Program-made: the position numbers and the translations under genes | Assembly: GCF_019511605.1 (NCBI RefSeq) | Contig: NZ_JAEUAV010000020.1 | Span: 1 to 64,000 of the forward strand | Length of the DNA: 64,000 nt | Origin: Paraburkholderia phenoliruptrix | GTDB lineage: Bacteria; Pseudomonadota; Gammaproteobacteria; Burkholderiales; Burkholderiaceae | Direction of reading: 5' to 3' | In this document: positions 17,594-25,443 of the stretch, in pieces | Layout of the letters: the number at the start of each line of letters is the position of its first letter | Position numbering within the stretch: position 1 is the first letter of the stretch | Notes under the pieces: generated by a model | Told to the model about the DNA's origin: nothing | The model's input: the letters and a program-made list of their open reading frames with translations, nothing else | The model's database searches: none

Positions 17594-18424
17594 TCAGACC
17601 GGTTGCGGATGCAGCACGAACCAGCCGAGGAACACGATGCCCGCAATCACGCAGTACAGACCGAACGAAGCGAGACGTCCGCGGCCTTCGAAATAGCGCA
17701 TCAGGAAACGCACGCTGAGGTAGGCGGCGACGGCGGTCAGCACGCCGCCAAGCAGTGCGTCCGCGAGTTGACCCGGCGCGTGAAAGAGCTTCGGCAGTTC
17801 GAGCAGCCCGGCCGCGAAAATAATCGGCGTGCCGAGCAGGAACGAAAACTCCGCGGCTTTCTCTGCGGTGAGGCCGGCCGCGTTGCCGGCAATCATCGTG
17901 AGACCGCTGCGCGAGAAGCCGGGGATCAGCGCGCCAATTTGCGCGAGGCCGACGAAGAACGCCTGGCGGAAATTCATTTTCTCCGGCGCCTGATGCGCGC
18001 GCGAGCGCTGCAGGCGGTCGCCGAGCCACAGCAGCACGCCGTTGACGATCAGCGCGATCGCGACGATGCGCAGGTCGTGAAAGATCCGCTCGAGCCGCTT
18101 TTCGAGCAGCAGGCCGACCAGCCCGGCCGGGATCGTACCGATGATGAGCGCCCACATCATGTGTGCGTCGTCGTTGCGGCGTCCGCTCAGCGACGCAAAG
18201 AAACCGCGCACGAGCGCGCACCAGCGCTCCCGGAAATACCACAGCAACGCGAACGCCGTACCGAGGTGCAGGGCAACGAGAAACGGCAGCAACTGCGGCG
18301 CGTGTTTATCGATATGCATGCCGAACAATGCGGGCACCAGCAGCGTATGGCCGAGACTGCTTACCGGAAAGAGTTCGGTCACGCCTTGCAGCACGCTCAG
18401 GAAGATCAGAAACGACAGATTCAC
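17594..18424 (-). CDS. uppP: Undecaprenyl-diphosphatase
   Basis: Multi-pass inner-membrane enzyme (BacA type) that recycles undecaprenyl pyrophosphate for peptidoglycan synthesis; high dosage gives bacitracin resistance in related enzymes. From a GTG start at 18424 (MNLSFLIFL) it is 276 aa, the family length. The (E/Q)XXXE motif reads QGVTE, so Gln replaces the first Glu, and PVSSLGH supplies the conserved His. The second motif is PGFSRSGLT. An open frame continues to 18499 but is Arg/Cys-rich; AAGGA upstream supports the GTG. tRNA-Arg lies downstream on the same strand. Confidence 0.95.
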   Translation of the reverse strand: MNLSFLIFLSVLQGVTELFPVSSLGHTLLVPALFGMHIDKHAPQLLPFLVALHLGTAFALLWYFRERWCALVRGFFASLSGRRNDDAHMMWALIIGTIPAGLVGLLLEKRLERIFHDLRIVAIALIVNGVLLWLGDRLQRSRAHQAPEKMNFRQAFFVGLAQIGALIPGFSRSGLTMIAGNAAGLTAEKAAEFSFLLGTPIIFAAGLLELPKLFHAPGQLADALLGGVLTAVAAYLSVRFLMRYFEGRGRLASFGLYCVIAGIVFLGWFVLHPQPV

Positions 18425-18816
18425 GCGGCAGTCCTTGTAAGGAAGATGTCGGGGACAGCGCGCCGCACAACGAGTTACCCGGCGCGTTAAAAGGCGCACC
18501 GATTATGCCTGGCTGCAAAGTCAGCGCCAAGCGTTTGGGCCACATTCGGGGAAATTTTGACGCGTTGCGTCACGATGCGAAAAGCTGGTTTCGCGAATCG
18601 CAACGATCGGGACCGCCGACGCACGGCAGTCCTTTCAGTCGTCTAACGGCAATGCTCTGGGTCAGTGCCCCGGCAAGGCGTCAAGCTTACGAAACGCAAG
18701 GCGAAACGCACGAGGCGACAGAGCAAACGGCGGGCTGCGAAGCGCGCCTGCGGCGTGGTATGCCGAGCGCGTGCGGCAGGCGAGGCCACGCCGACAAACA
18801 GCCGGGAACGCGCGAA
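18425..18816. other. Intergenic region upstream of uppP
   Basis: About 390 bp between uppP and a 28-aa ORF on the same strand. I see no family-like gene, no convincing hairpin and no clear promoter motif. The open frames here are Arg-rich and look like chance. Confidence 0.6.
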
Positions 18817-18903
18817 TCAGCGCTCGACCTTGTAGAAGAAATAAACGGTACTTGCGGTGAACATGCCGAAAAGCGCGACACCCATTGCCATTGCGAGATC
18901 CAT
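18817..18903 (-). CDS. 28-aa single-helix membrane protein
   Basis: Starts MDLAMAMGVALFGMF and ends YFFYKVER: one transmembrane helix with a short basic C-tail. A perfect AGGAGG lies 4 nt before the ATG (18904-18915 region), much stronger than at most genes nearby, which is the main reason for calling it. Not a homologue I recognise; the size and topology recall small subunits that bind respiratory or transport complexes. Stand-alone, upstream of uppP on the same strand but 390 bp away, and divergent from the epimerase gene. Confidence 0.6.
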   Translation of the reverse strand: MDLAMAMGVALFGMFTASTVYFFYKVER

Positions 18904-19168
18904 GACGCCTCCTGAACGATCTCGCCCGGCAGCAGATGTCACCGGGCAGTGAGACGGATTATCGGCAACAACCGGCCGCTCGCGACACTCGCAATTTCCC
19001 GAGAAGGGTTTCCCCGTAGCGCAAAGCAGAGCAAAATCGTCGTCTCGGCCGGCTTGCCGCGCGCGTCGCGCGGGCGTGAGCCCGGTCGGCGCTGTTTGGC
19101 GCGCCAACGCCGGACCCTCTTCAGCCCGCCTCGCGCGGGCTTCCTATTGACCCATCACGCCATCGACC

Positions 19169-20077
19169 ATGCCTCTTTCACCGCAGCAGGACATTCTCGA
19201 AATCGCCCAGGACGCCTCCGTGCTCCGCTTCGCGCCGCAAGCCGGCGGCCGTCTGCTTTCGTGCATCATCGACGGCGAAGAGGTGATCCATTGGCCGGAG
19301 CACGCCGACTGGAGCCAGCCTGCGCGCATTCGCGGCGGCAATCCGCTGCTCTTTCCGTTCCTCGGCCGCCATCGCGTGGACGGCAAGATCGGTTACTGGC
19401 GCGACGCGCAAGGCACGGTGCGCGAGTTGCCCATGCACGGCTTTGCGCGCGACCTGCCCTTCGACGTGCACGCCGACGTGCACGGCGCCGGCCTGCGCCT
19501 CGTGCTGACCGACAGCGAGGCGACGCGCGGTGGCTATCCGTTCGGTTTCCGCTTCGAAGCTGCGTATACGCTGATCGACGCCCGCACGCTCGAGGTCACG
19601 CTTACCACCACCAATACCGGCGACGCGGCGCTGCCCTATTACGCCGGCCATCATTTCTACTTCACGCTGCCGCATACGCAGCGCGCCGCGACATCGCTTG
19701 AACTGCCGCCAACCGCGCGGCGTTTTCAACAGGCGGACGGTTCGATCAGTGCAGCGGAGCCCGGCGAAGCGCGCTACACGCTCGACGAAGCGCGCATCCA
19801 CGACCGCTTCCATTGTCTGACCGGCGTGCCGTCGCAGCCGGTCAAGCTGACCGCGCCGGGGCTCGACCGCGTGATCACGATCGACCTGAACCGCCCGGAC
19901 TCGGTGCCTTGGTACGCGGTGACGACGTGGACCGAAGCGGCGGACTCGGACTTCTACTGCGTGGAGCCGTGGCTCGGCCTGCCCGATGCGATCCACAACG
20001 GCATGGGACTGCGCTGGCTCGAGCCGGGCAAGACGGAAGTGGCCGCATTGCGAATCCAGGTGGCGAAGCTGCGCTGA
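19169..20077 (+). CDS. Aldose 1-epimerase family protein
   Basis: 302-aa protein of the galactose mutarotase-like superfamily, which interconverts alpha and beta anomers of sugars. Family features are GGNPLLFPFLGR, the MHGFAR motif (about residues 90-95) with one catalytic His, GHHFYFTLP with the second, and a C-terminal CVEPWLGLPDAI with the likely catalytic Glu. The substrate is unknown; hexose or hexose 6-phosphate is possible. ATG at 19169 fits the family start. Followed by the NlpD-like gene after 125 bp. Confidence 0.88.
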   Translation: MPLSPQQDILEIAQDASVLRFAPQAGGRLLSCIIDGEEVIHWPEHADWSQPARIRGGNPLLFPFLGRHRVDGKIGYWRDAQGTVRELPMHGFARDLPFDVHADVHGAGLRLVLTDSEATRGGYPFGFRFEAAYTLIDARTLEVTLTTTNTGDAALPYYAGHHFYFTLPHTQRAATSLELPPTARRFQQADGSISAAEPGEARYTLDEARIHDRFHCLTGVPSQPVKLTAPGLDRVITIDLNRPDSVPWYAVTTWTEAADSDFYCVEPWLGLPDAIHNGMGLRWLEPGKTEVAALRIQVAKLR

Positions 20078-20202
20078 ACGCCGCAAACGGCAGGCAATGC
20101 TGGTTTTCCCGATGCTGCGACGCAAAACCGTTAGAATCGGACGCTTTGTATCTACCTGCCGCGTGATCGGGATCGGCGCGCGGCAGCGCTTTGCGAGGTC
20201 CA

Positions 20203-20910
20203 ATGCCTGAAACAGGAATGATCAGAAAACTCGCCTGCGTCTCGCTGATTGCGCTGCTCGCCGCGTGCGGCTCGGCGCCGGTGGGTCCGGGTTTTTACCG
20301 CGTCGAACGGGGCGACACACTGTCGAAGATCGCGCGCAGTCATCGCCAGTCGGTGCAAAGCATCGCGCGCTGGAACAACCTGACCAACCCCGACAACATC
20401 GAGGTCGGACAGGTGCTGCGGGTCGAGCCGCCCAACGGCGCGGCCTCGACGAGCGGCGCCGTGCGCAGCAACGGCAGCAGCAGCGCTTCGGCCACGCCGC
20501 GTCCCGCGCCGGCTGACAACGCGGCTTCGGCCGCGCCGGCCTCGTCTATTTCGCTCGTGTGGCCGACCAGCGGCACCGTCATTCGCGGCTTCGACGGCGG
20601 GAACTCGAAGGGCATCGACATTTCCGCCCCGGCCGGCACGCCCGTGGTCGCAGCGGCGGCCGGCACGGTCGTGTACGCAGGCAACGGACTGCGCGGTTAC
20701 GGCAATCTGCTGATTCTGAAACACAATACCGAGTACCTGACCGCGTATGCGCACAATCGCGTGTTGCTCGTGAAGGAAGGCGACACGGTCGCGCAAGGGC
20801 AGAAGATCGCCGAGGTCGGCGACACCGACACGAACCGCGTCATGTTGCATTTCGAGCTGCGCTACCAGGGGCGCTCGATCGATCCTTCACGCGCGCTGCC
20901 GCCGCGCTAA
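20203..20910 (+). CDS. NlpD-like lipoprotein: LysM plus degenerate M23 domain
   Basis: 235-aa outer-membrane lipoprotein by its lipobox LIALLAACGS (about residue 25). A LysM peptidoglycan-binding domain (about 34-80, YRVERGDTLSKIAR) is followed by a Ser/Ala-rich linker and an M23 fold (about 125-230). Zinc ligands look lost: SKGIDIS has Lys where active enzymes have His, and MLHFELR lacks the first His of HxH. E. coli NlpD is likewise degenerate and activates amidases, so a role as amidase activator at division is inferred. Start ATG 20203 has GAGG upstream; a TTG at 20191 is in frame. Confidence 0.88.
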   Translation: MPETGMIRKLACVSLIALLAACGSAPVGPGFYRVERGDTLSKIARSHRQSVQSIARWNNLTNPDNIEVGQVLRVEPPNGAASTSGAVRSNGSSSASATPRPAPADNAASAAPASSISLVWPTSGTVIRGFDGGNSKGIDISAPAGTPVVAAAAGTVVYAGNGLRGYGNLLILKHNTEYLTAYAHNRVLLVKEGDTVAQGQKIAEVGDTDTNRVMLHFELRYQGRSIDPSRALPPR

Positions 20911-20977
20911 GCCAGTCGTGCCGGGTGCCGGCGCACGGGGCGACTCGTTGCCCTGCGGCCGCCGCCCGCCGGGCGTG

Positions 20978-21028
20978 GCGTCTGCGCATGGCGTCTGCGC
21001 ATGGCGTCTGCGCATGGCGTCTGCGCGT
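20978..21028. repeat. 13-bp tandem repeat, four units
   Basis: GCGTCTGCGCATG at 20978, 20991 and 21004, with a fourth partial copy at 21017. It lies in the 320-bp gap between the NlpD-like gene and a small lipoprotein. No gene is seen in the gap. Confidence 0.88.
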
Positions 21029-21232
21029 TTTGCAGGCAGGGCGTCGGGCGACTCGCCGCCGGCCGGTGTTACTTCATGCGCCGGGCGTATCGTCATGCCG
21101 CCCTTGCCCGACCTGGCTCACGCGGCACCGCAGCGGATCAGCGGCGAGCGCGGGGAACCCCGCGTGCTATAAACGCTCAATCCGGCACACGTGGCTCGCG
21201 CCACGTCTTTCACATCTGCAAAGGAATCTTGA

Positions 21233-21559
21233 ATGAAGAGCGCATTGGCTTACATGGCGTCGGCCGCGGCGATCGGTGTCGGCCTGCTGACACTCGCGAG
21301 CCTTCCCGGTTGCTCCACGACCACCACCATGACCTACTTGCCGAGCGGGGACACCGGCTTCGCAATCAACTGCAGCGGCAGCGATGCGAGCACCAGCTGG
21401 GCCGAATGCTACAAACGGGCGGGCGAAGTCTGCGGCAATTACGGCTACGACGTCGTATCGAAGGATGTGGATAACGGCGCGACTTCGGGCGGCACGGTCG
21501 GCGGCATTTTCGGCGCGAACGTGAAAAACCGGTCGATGGTCATTCGCTGCAAGCAATAA
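21233..21559 (+). CDS. Small lipoprotein, unknown function
   Basis: 108-aa product beginning MKSALAYMASAAAIGVG with a lipobox SLPGC at about residues 23-27. The mature part has three further Cys (INCSGSD, AECYKRAGEVCGNYG) and a final MVIRCKQ, so disulfides are likely. A glycine-rich SGGTVGGIFG stretch sits near the C-terminus. AAGGAA lies 7-8 nt before the ATG. Probably periplasmic, outer-membrane attached. I do not recognise a named family. Confidence 0.78.
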   Translation: MKSALAYMASAAAIGVGLLTLASLPGCSTTTTMTYLPSGDTGFAINCSGSDASTSWAECYKRAGEVCGNYGYDVVSKDVDNGATSGGTVGGIFGANVKNRSMVIRCKQ

Positions 21560-21783
21560 CGCGCACGCGCCGCGCCGCCGGATCGCGGTGAGGCCGACGG
21601 GCCGCGCCGCCAGCGCCCGGAGCGCGGCTCGATGCGCGCGGCGAAGGCCAGCAGCGCCGCCAGGCCGACAGGCCACACCGCAATGAAAATGATGATGAGG
21701 CGTATAGTCCGCGAAAGAAAAAGTAAGCTTTATGATCTGCGCGGCGTGTGTACGCGCAATGACCACCGGTAAAAAATCAGGCG

Positions 21784-21810
21784 AAAAAAAGCCCGGCGCG
21801 AGGCCGGGCT
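21784..21810 (-). terminator. Rho-independent terminator with no annotated upstream gene
   Basis: On the minus strand, AGCCCGGC pairs with GCCGGGCT across a CTCGC loop and is followed by a T-run (plus-strand A-run 21784-21790). No credible minus-strand CDS lies upstream, which points to a non-coding transcript. Confidence 0.85.
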
Positions 21811-21858
21811 AACGGGGGTTCGGCGCATATCGGCAAAGGACCGGTTCACCATGCGCCA
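21784..21858 (-). ncRNA. Candidate ~75-nt small RNA
   Basis: On the minus strand a sigma70-like promoter TTGCGC (21888-21893), 17-bp spacer, TAAATT (21865-21870) predicts a start near 21858. The transcript would hold a 5' stem (GGCGCAT 21851-21857 with ATGCGCC 21822-21828), a C-rich unpaired GAACCCCCGTTA, and the intrinsic terminator ending near 21784. This layout is typical of Hfq-dependent sRNAs; the C-run could pair with Shine-Dalgarno sequences. No transcription evidence is available. It could instead be the 3' end of an unrecognised longer transcript. Confidence 0.5.
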
Positions 21859-22540
21859 GAACCGAATTTATCAATGCGGTTTTACAAGCGCAATATATTA
21901 ATTTCCCGGACAATGTGACGCGACGCACGGATTACGCGTTATGTGAATTGCGAAACACGGAATAAAACGTCGCCTGACGACGCTGATTGGCCGATTATCC
22001 GGCAATGAATGCGACGATTAACTCGCTGGAAACCCGCATGTAGCAAGGCTGATGCCACAGCCCGACCATTGGGCTGATGAAACATGCAGGAGTCCGACGC
22101 GCACACGAGCGCAGCGATTTTAGACCGTTGATCGCTCCGGAAACACTTGGTGTGCCACCGCACTCTTTCGATTAAATCGCCGCTTTCGTCACTCCCGCGA
22201 TAGCCATTGAGCACCGGATTCTCCAATTGCGAAACTGCGCAGCCTCCAATCGACCGACGAATTATCGCCGCTCTAAAAATCGTCTGTTCATTAATCAATA
22301 ATAAGATGTTATTCATCGGGACCGCGTCGTGCAAGTCGGCCGAAAGTCATAATCCGGCTCCTCCCCACAGTTTTACATCTCGTGTCCGTGACGGCCTCGC
22401 GCAAATGCACGACATTGAACCGAGCGGCATCAAGGTTCAGAATCGGCTGCATTGCCGCAGGCGGGGCATGCTGAACGCGCACCGCGCAGGCAGCCCGCGC
22501 CGATGGTTTATAGTATCGACCCCGCCGGAACCCGCTGACG
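21859..22540. other. AT-richer gene-poor region
   Basis: About 680 bp, visibly richer in A and T than the surroundings (for example around 21880-21960 and 22250-22340). Open frames on both strands (21939-22334 minus, 22207-22566 plus) are Arg/Cys/Ser-rich, lack ribosome sites and resemble nothing known. It contains the promoter of the candidate sRNA at its left end. A TATAGT element at about 22510-22515 may serve the DUF2288 gene. Confidence 0.6.
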
Positions 22541-22849
22541 ATGACTTCCAACGACGCCACCCATAGCCCCCTGTACGCCAAGCTCCTCGCCGAAACCGCA
22601 AAAATCGGCTGGCCGGAGCTGGAACGCTTCTTTGCGCGCGGCATGCTGCTGCGCGTCGCGAGCGCCCTCGATCTGGTGAGCGTCGCCGAAGCGATTGCCA
22701 ACGACGACACCACGCAAGTCACCCAGTGGTTGTCAGCGGGGCTCGTCGAGCGGGTTCAGTCCGACACCGCCGCCGACTTCGCCGCGCGCGATCCCGACCT
22801 GTGGGCGGTGGTCGTCTCGCCGTGGGTGTGCGTGCAGGAACGCCATTGA
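22541..22849 (+). CDS. DUF2288 family protein
   Basis: 102-aa cytoplasmic protein of unknown function. It begins MTSNDATHSPLYAKLLAETAKIGW and ends with the family block LWAVVVSPWVCVQERH. The stop codon TGA overlaps the TTG start of the MATE gene, so the two are almost certainly one operon with translational coupling. A GC-rich normal codon pattern resumes here after the AT-rich region. Confidence 0.88.
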   Translation: MTSNDATHSPLYAKLLAETAKIGWPELERFFARGMLLRVASALDLVSVAEAIANDDTTQVTQWLSAGLVERVQSDTAADFAARDPDLWAVVVSPWVCVQERH

Positions 22850-24204
22850 GCGAAGCGGCCTCTGCCGCGCACGCGGCACGCCCGTTGCCGGTGCGCTGGC
22901 ACCGCCGTGTGCTTGCACTGGCGTTTCCGATCGTTCTTGCAAATCTCACACAGCCGATTCTCGGCGCTGTCGACACCGCCGTCGCCGGACATCTGAGCAA
23001 TGCGTCGTATCTCGGCGGCGTGGCGCTCGGCGGACTTTTCTTCAACTTCGTGTTCTGGGGCTTCGGCTTTCTGCGCATGGGCACCACGGGCCTCGTCGCG
23101 CAGTCGCACGGGGCCGGTCAGCACGCCGGATTACGTGACGACGTGATGCGCGCGCTGTTGCTCGCGGCCGTGATCGGCGCCGCGGTGCTCGCGCTGCAAG
23201 CGCCGCTGATTGACTACGCGTTGCGCGCGCTCGGCGGCAGCGACGCGGTGCAGCACAGCGCCCGCCTTTACTGCCACGCGCGCATCTGGGCCGCGCCCTT
23301 CGCGCTGGGCAACTACGTCGTACTCGGGTGGCTGCTCGGCACACAGCGCGTGCGGCTTGCGCTGCTCTCGCAAGTGTTCATCAACGGCGTGAACATTGCC
23401 GCGGTGCTGCTCTACGTGTCCGCCTTCGATTGCGGTGTCGCCGGAATCGGTGCGGCCACCGCCACTGCGGACGCGCTTGGCTTCGTGCTCGGCGCAGCGC
23501 TGCTGTGGCGCGGCAGGCCGCGCGGCCTGCCTGCGCCGACCCGCCGCGCGCTCTTCGATGCGGCGGCGCTCAGGCGGCTTGTCACGCTCAATCGCGACAT
23601 CTTCGTGCGCACGCTGTGTCTGCTGCTGTCGTTCGGCTGGTTTGCGCACCTCGGCGCGCGCCAGGGCGACGCGACGCTCGCCGCCAACGCGCTGCTGCTC
23701 AACTTCCAGACCTTTATGGCTTATGGACTCGACGGCTTCGCGCATGCGGCCGAGGCTCTGGTCGGTGCCGCAATCGGCGCGCGCGACCGGCGCGCGTTCG
23801 TCGCTGCGGTCAAGGTGACAGCCTTCTGGTCCGTGCTCGGCTCGCTTGGCTTTGCGCTCGTGTATGCGGGTGCCGGTGCGTGGATTGTCGAACGTCTTAC
23901 CGATCAGCCCGCCGTGCGCAACACGGCCTACCTGTATCTGCCGTGGGCGGCGCTTTCGCCGGTGGTATCCGTGGCGGGCTATTTACTTGACGGCGTATTC
24001 ATCGGCGCAACACGCACACGCGAATTGATGAGCTCGATGATCGTGTCGTTCGCGCTCTTCGTCGGCGCGTCGTGGGTGCTGCCCGGCGCGTATGGCAATC
24101 ACGGACTGTGGGCCGCGCTGCTCCTCTTCATGGCCGCGCGCGGCGTGACGCTCGCGCACCATCTGCCGAAGCTGGTTCGTAGTGTGGGCGGCGCCGACGC
24201 CTGA
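22846..24204 (+). CDS. MATE-family efflux transporter, DinF-like
   Basis: 452-aa inner-membrane exporter with about 12 helices in two six-helix halves, probably antiporting cations for organic cations or drugs; substrate unknown. The first helix carries LALAFPIVLANLTQPILGAVDTAVAGHLS, the classic MATE opening, and the second half begins near LNRDIFVRTLCLLLSFGWFAHLGA. TTG at 22846 is the best start: AGGAA lies at 22836-22840 and it overlaps the upstream stop. The frame is open to 22726 but lies inside DUF2288. Usual family length is about 450. Confidence 0.92.
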   Translation: MSEAASAAHAARPLPVRWHRRVLALAFPIVLANLTQPILGAVDTAVAGHLSNASYLGGVALGGLFFNFVFWGFGFLRMGTTGLVAQSHGAGQHAGLRDDVMRALLLAAVIGAAVLALQAPLIDYALRALGGSDAVQHSARLYCHARIWAAPFALGNYVVLGWLLGTQRVRLALLSQVFINGVNIAAVLLYVSAFDCGVAGIGAATATADALGFVLGAALLWRGRPRGLPAPTRRALFDAAALRRLVTLNRDIFVRTLCLLLSFGWFAHLGARQGDATLAANALLLNFQTFMAYGLDGFAHAAEALVGAAIGARDRRAFVAAVKVTAFWSVLGSLGFALVYAGAGAWIVERLTDQPAVRNTAYLYLPWAALSPVVSVAGYLLDGVFIGATRTRELMSSMIVSFALFVGASWVLPGAYGNHGLWAALLLFMAARGVTLAHHLPKLVRSVGGADA

Positions 24205-24221
24205 CGAAGGCTGCTTCGGCG

Positions 24222-24249
24222 CGGGCTGGCTCTGTGCAGCACCAGCCCG
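24222..24249. terminator. 8-bp inverted repeat after the MATE gene
   Basis: CGGGCTGG (24222-24229) pairs with CCAGCCCG (24242-24249), loop 12 nt, between the convergent MATE gene and a small lipoprotein gene. No T-run, so only a weak terminator candidate. Confidence 0.35.
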
Positions 24250-24318
24250 GCACACCCGCCCTGCTTTGCTCTGCCCTGTTCTGCTGTTCTGCCCAGCGGC
24301 TAGATTCTCCGCCCGCAC

Positions 24319-24498
24319 TCAACGTGCGACCGGCGCGGGCACCATCGCGGGCGGGTGAGTGTCCGTGGGCACGCCGTGGTAATCGGCGGGATCTTGCGGC
24401 GGGCCGGCACGGTGCCCGGAAGGCCCGTTCGCACAGCCGGCCATACCGGTGCCGGCAGCGGCGGCGAGCAGCAATGTAATCATCGAAACGCGGAACAT
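24319..24498 (-). CDS. 59-aa lipoprotein
   Basis: Starts MFRVSMITLLLAAAAGTG and has a clear lipobox GMAGC at residues 18-22. The mature part is a short Pro/His-rich tail (PPQDPADYHG, THPPAM) ending PVAR. GAGAGA lies about 11 nt before the ATG. A second ATG at residue 6 is possible. No family recognised. It is divergent from the 58-aa His-rich membrane protein at 24665 and convergent with the MATE gene. Confidence 0.65.
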   Translation of the reverse strand: MFRVSMITLLLAAAAGTGMAGCANGPSGHRAGPPQDPADYHGVPTDTHPPAMVPAPVAR

Positions 24499-24664
24499 GG
24501 ACGCTGGTCTCTCAAGGAAAGGGGAAGGGAAAAGGAACGGACGGCGGGAGCGCGGAAGTCTACCCGCAACGCGCGTTCCATGACGCCGCGCGCACAGGTC
24601 CCTCTGCCATTTCGCGATGCGTGACCTACTATGAAGTCACAGCCGGACGTCATAGGAGACTGCC

Positions 24665-24841
24665 ATGGACGCTGAATCGATCGCGGGTCTGGTCGGACTC
24701 GGAGTAGGTCTCGCGGTGCTGCTGGTGCTGTCCATCTTCGAAACCAGAACTTATCGGCGCGAACACGGCGAAGGCATGCTGCATCACTGGATGACCCACC
24801 AGCATGTGCATATGCCGCACTGGATGCGTCGGCGGCATTGA
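24665..24841 (+). CDS. 58-aa His/Met-rich membrane protein
   Basis: Starts MDAESIAGLVGLGVG; one transmembrane helix (about residues 6-24) followed by a charged segment ETRTYRREHGEG and a tail with many His and Met (MLHHWMTHQHVHMPHW). AGGAGA stands 6 nt before the ATG, a strong ribosome site. The tail could bind copper, zinc or nickel; that is inference from composition. No family recognised. Same strand as the DUF3309 gene 236 bp downstream. Confidence 0.72.
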   Translation: MDAESIAGLVGLGVGLAVLLVLSIFETRTYRREHGEGMLHHWMTHQHVHMPHWMRRRH

Positions 24842-25077
24842 CGCCTCGGTGGCCTGATCCATCTGCGGTTGGTTGGTCCCGCACTCGCACTCGCGAGCGG
24901 GTGCCGCTTTGCGCGCGTTTCGTCTGAAGAGGGCCGGCGCTGATCGCCAGGCATGAGCGTTGCTGACTCGGTGGCTGCAAGGAGCGCGTACGTTGTGCGT
25001 CACTTGCCGTGACAAGCAATGTGCGCCGGATCAACCATGCGGCCAGCATCCTCTGCGGCCGGACAGGGAGAACTCAA

Positions 25078-25236
25078 ATGACGATCGGAACCATCCTGCT
25101 CATCGTGCTTATCCTGCTGCTGATCGGCGCGCTGCCGACGTGGCCGTACAGTAGCGGTTGGGGCTACCGCCCCACCGGCCTGCTCGGCGTCGTGCTGATC
25201 ATCGTCATCGTGCTGCTTGTCATGGGACGCATATGA
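25078..25236 (+). CDS. DUF3309 family small membrane protein
   Basis: 52-aa protein with two hydrophobic helices: MTIGTILLIVLILLLIGAL and a second ending IIVIVLLVMGRI. They are joined by the signature PTWPYSSGWGYRPTG, typical of DUF3309. GGGAGA lies 7 nt upstream of ATG 25078; the frame is open to 25009. Function unknown; such proteins are common in proteobacteria and often stress-associated by context only. tRNA-Pro follows. Confidence 0.85.
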   Translation: MTIGTILLIVLILLLIGALPTWPYSSGWGYRPTGLLGVVLIIVIVLLVMGRI

Positions 25237-25309
25237 CGCAGCGTTTTCGGCTCCGGCGCAATTCGCGATTGACTCTGGCACTCGAAGCCACGTAGAATCT
25301 CGGATTCGT

Positions 25310-25386
25310 CGGAGCGTAGCGCAGCCTGGTAGCGCATCTGATTTGGGATCAGAGGGTCGAAGGTTCGAATCCTTTCGCTCCGACCA
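25310..25386 (+). tRNA. tRNA-Pro (anticodon TGG)
   Basis: 77 nt including CCA. The acceptor stem CGGAGCG/CGCTCCG has the bacterial tRNA-Pro C1-G72 pair; anticodon stem TCTGA/TCAGA with loop TTTGGGA gives TGG; T-arm GAAGG-TTCGAAT-CCTTT (with G-T pairs). Confidence 0.97.
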
Positions 25387-25410
25387 CGAAACAAGCAGCA
25401 TGTATGACGG

Positions 25411-25443
25411 AACCCGCGTAGCCTTCGGCTTCGCGGGTTTTTT
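25411..25443 (+). terminator. Terminator of tRNA-Pro
   Basis: AACCCGCG-T-AGCC pairs with GGCT-T-CGCGGGTT across a 3-nt loop (one T-T mismatch), then a run of T to 25443. About 25 bp after the tRNA. Confidence 0.9.

Noticed and set aside
21939..22334. 131-codon minus-strand frame as a gene
   Set aside because: Cys/Arg/Ser-rich, no ribosome site, unlike neighbours in codon use; more likely chance in AT-richer DNA.
22207..22566. 119-codon plus-strand frame as a gene
   Set aside because: Overlaps the start of the DUF2288 gene, no ribosome site, no recognisable domain.
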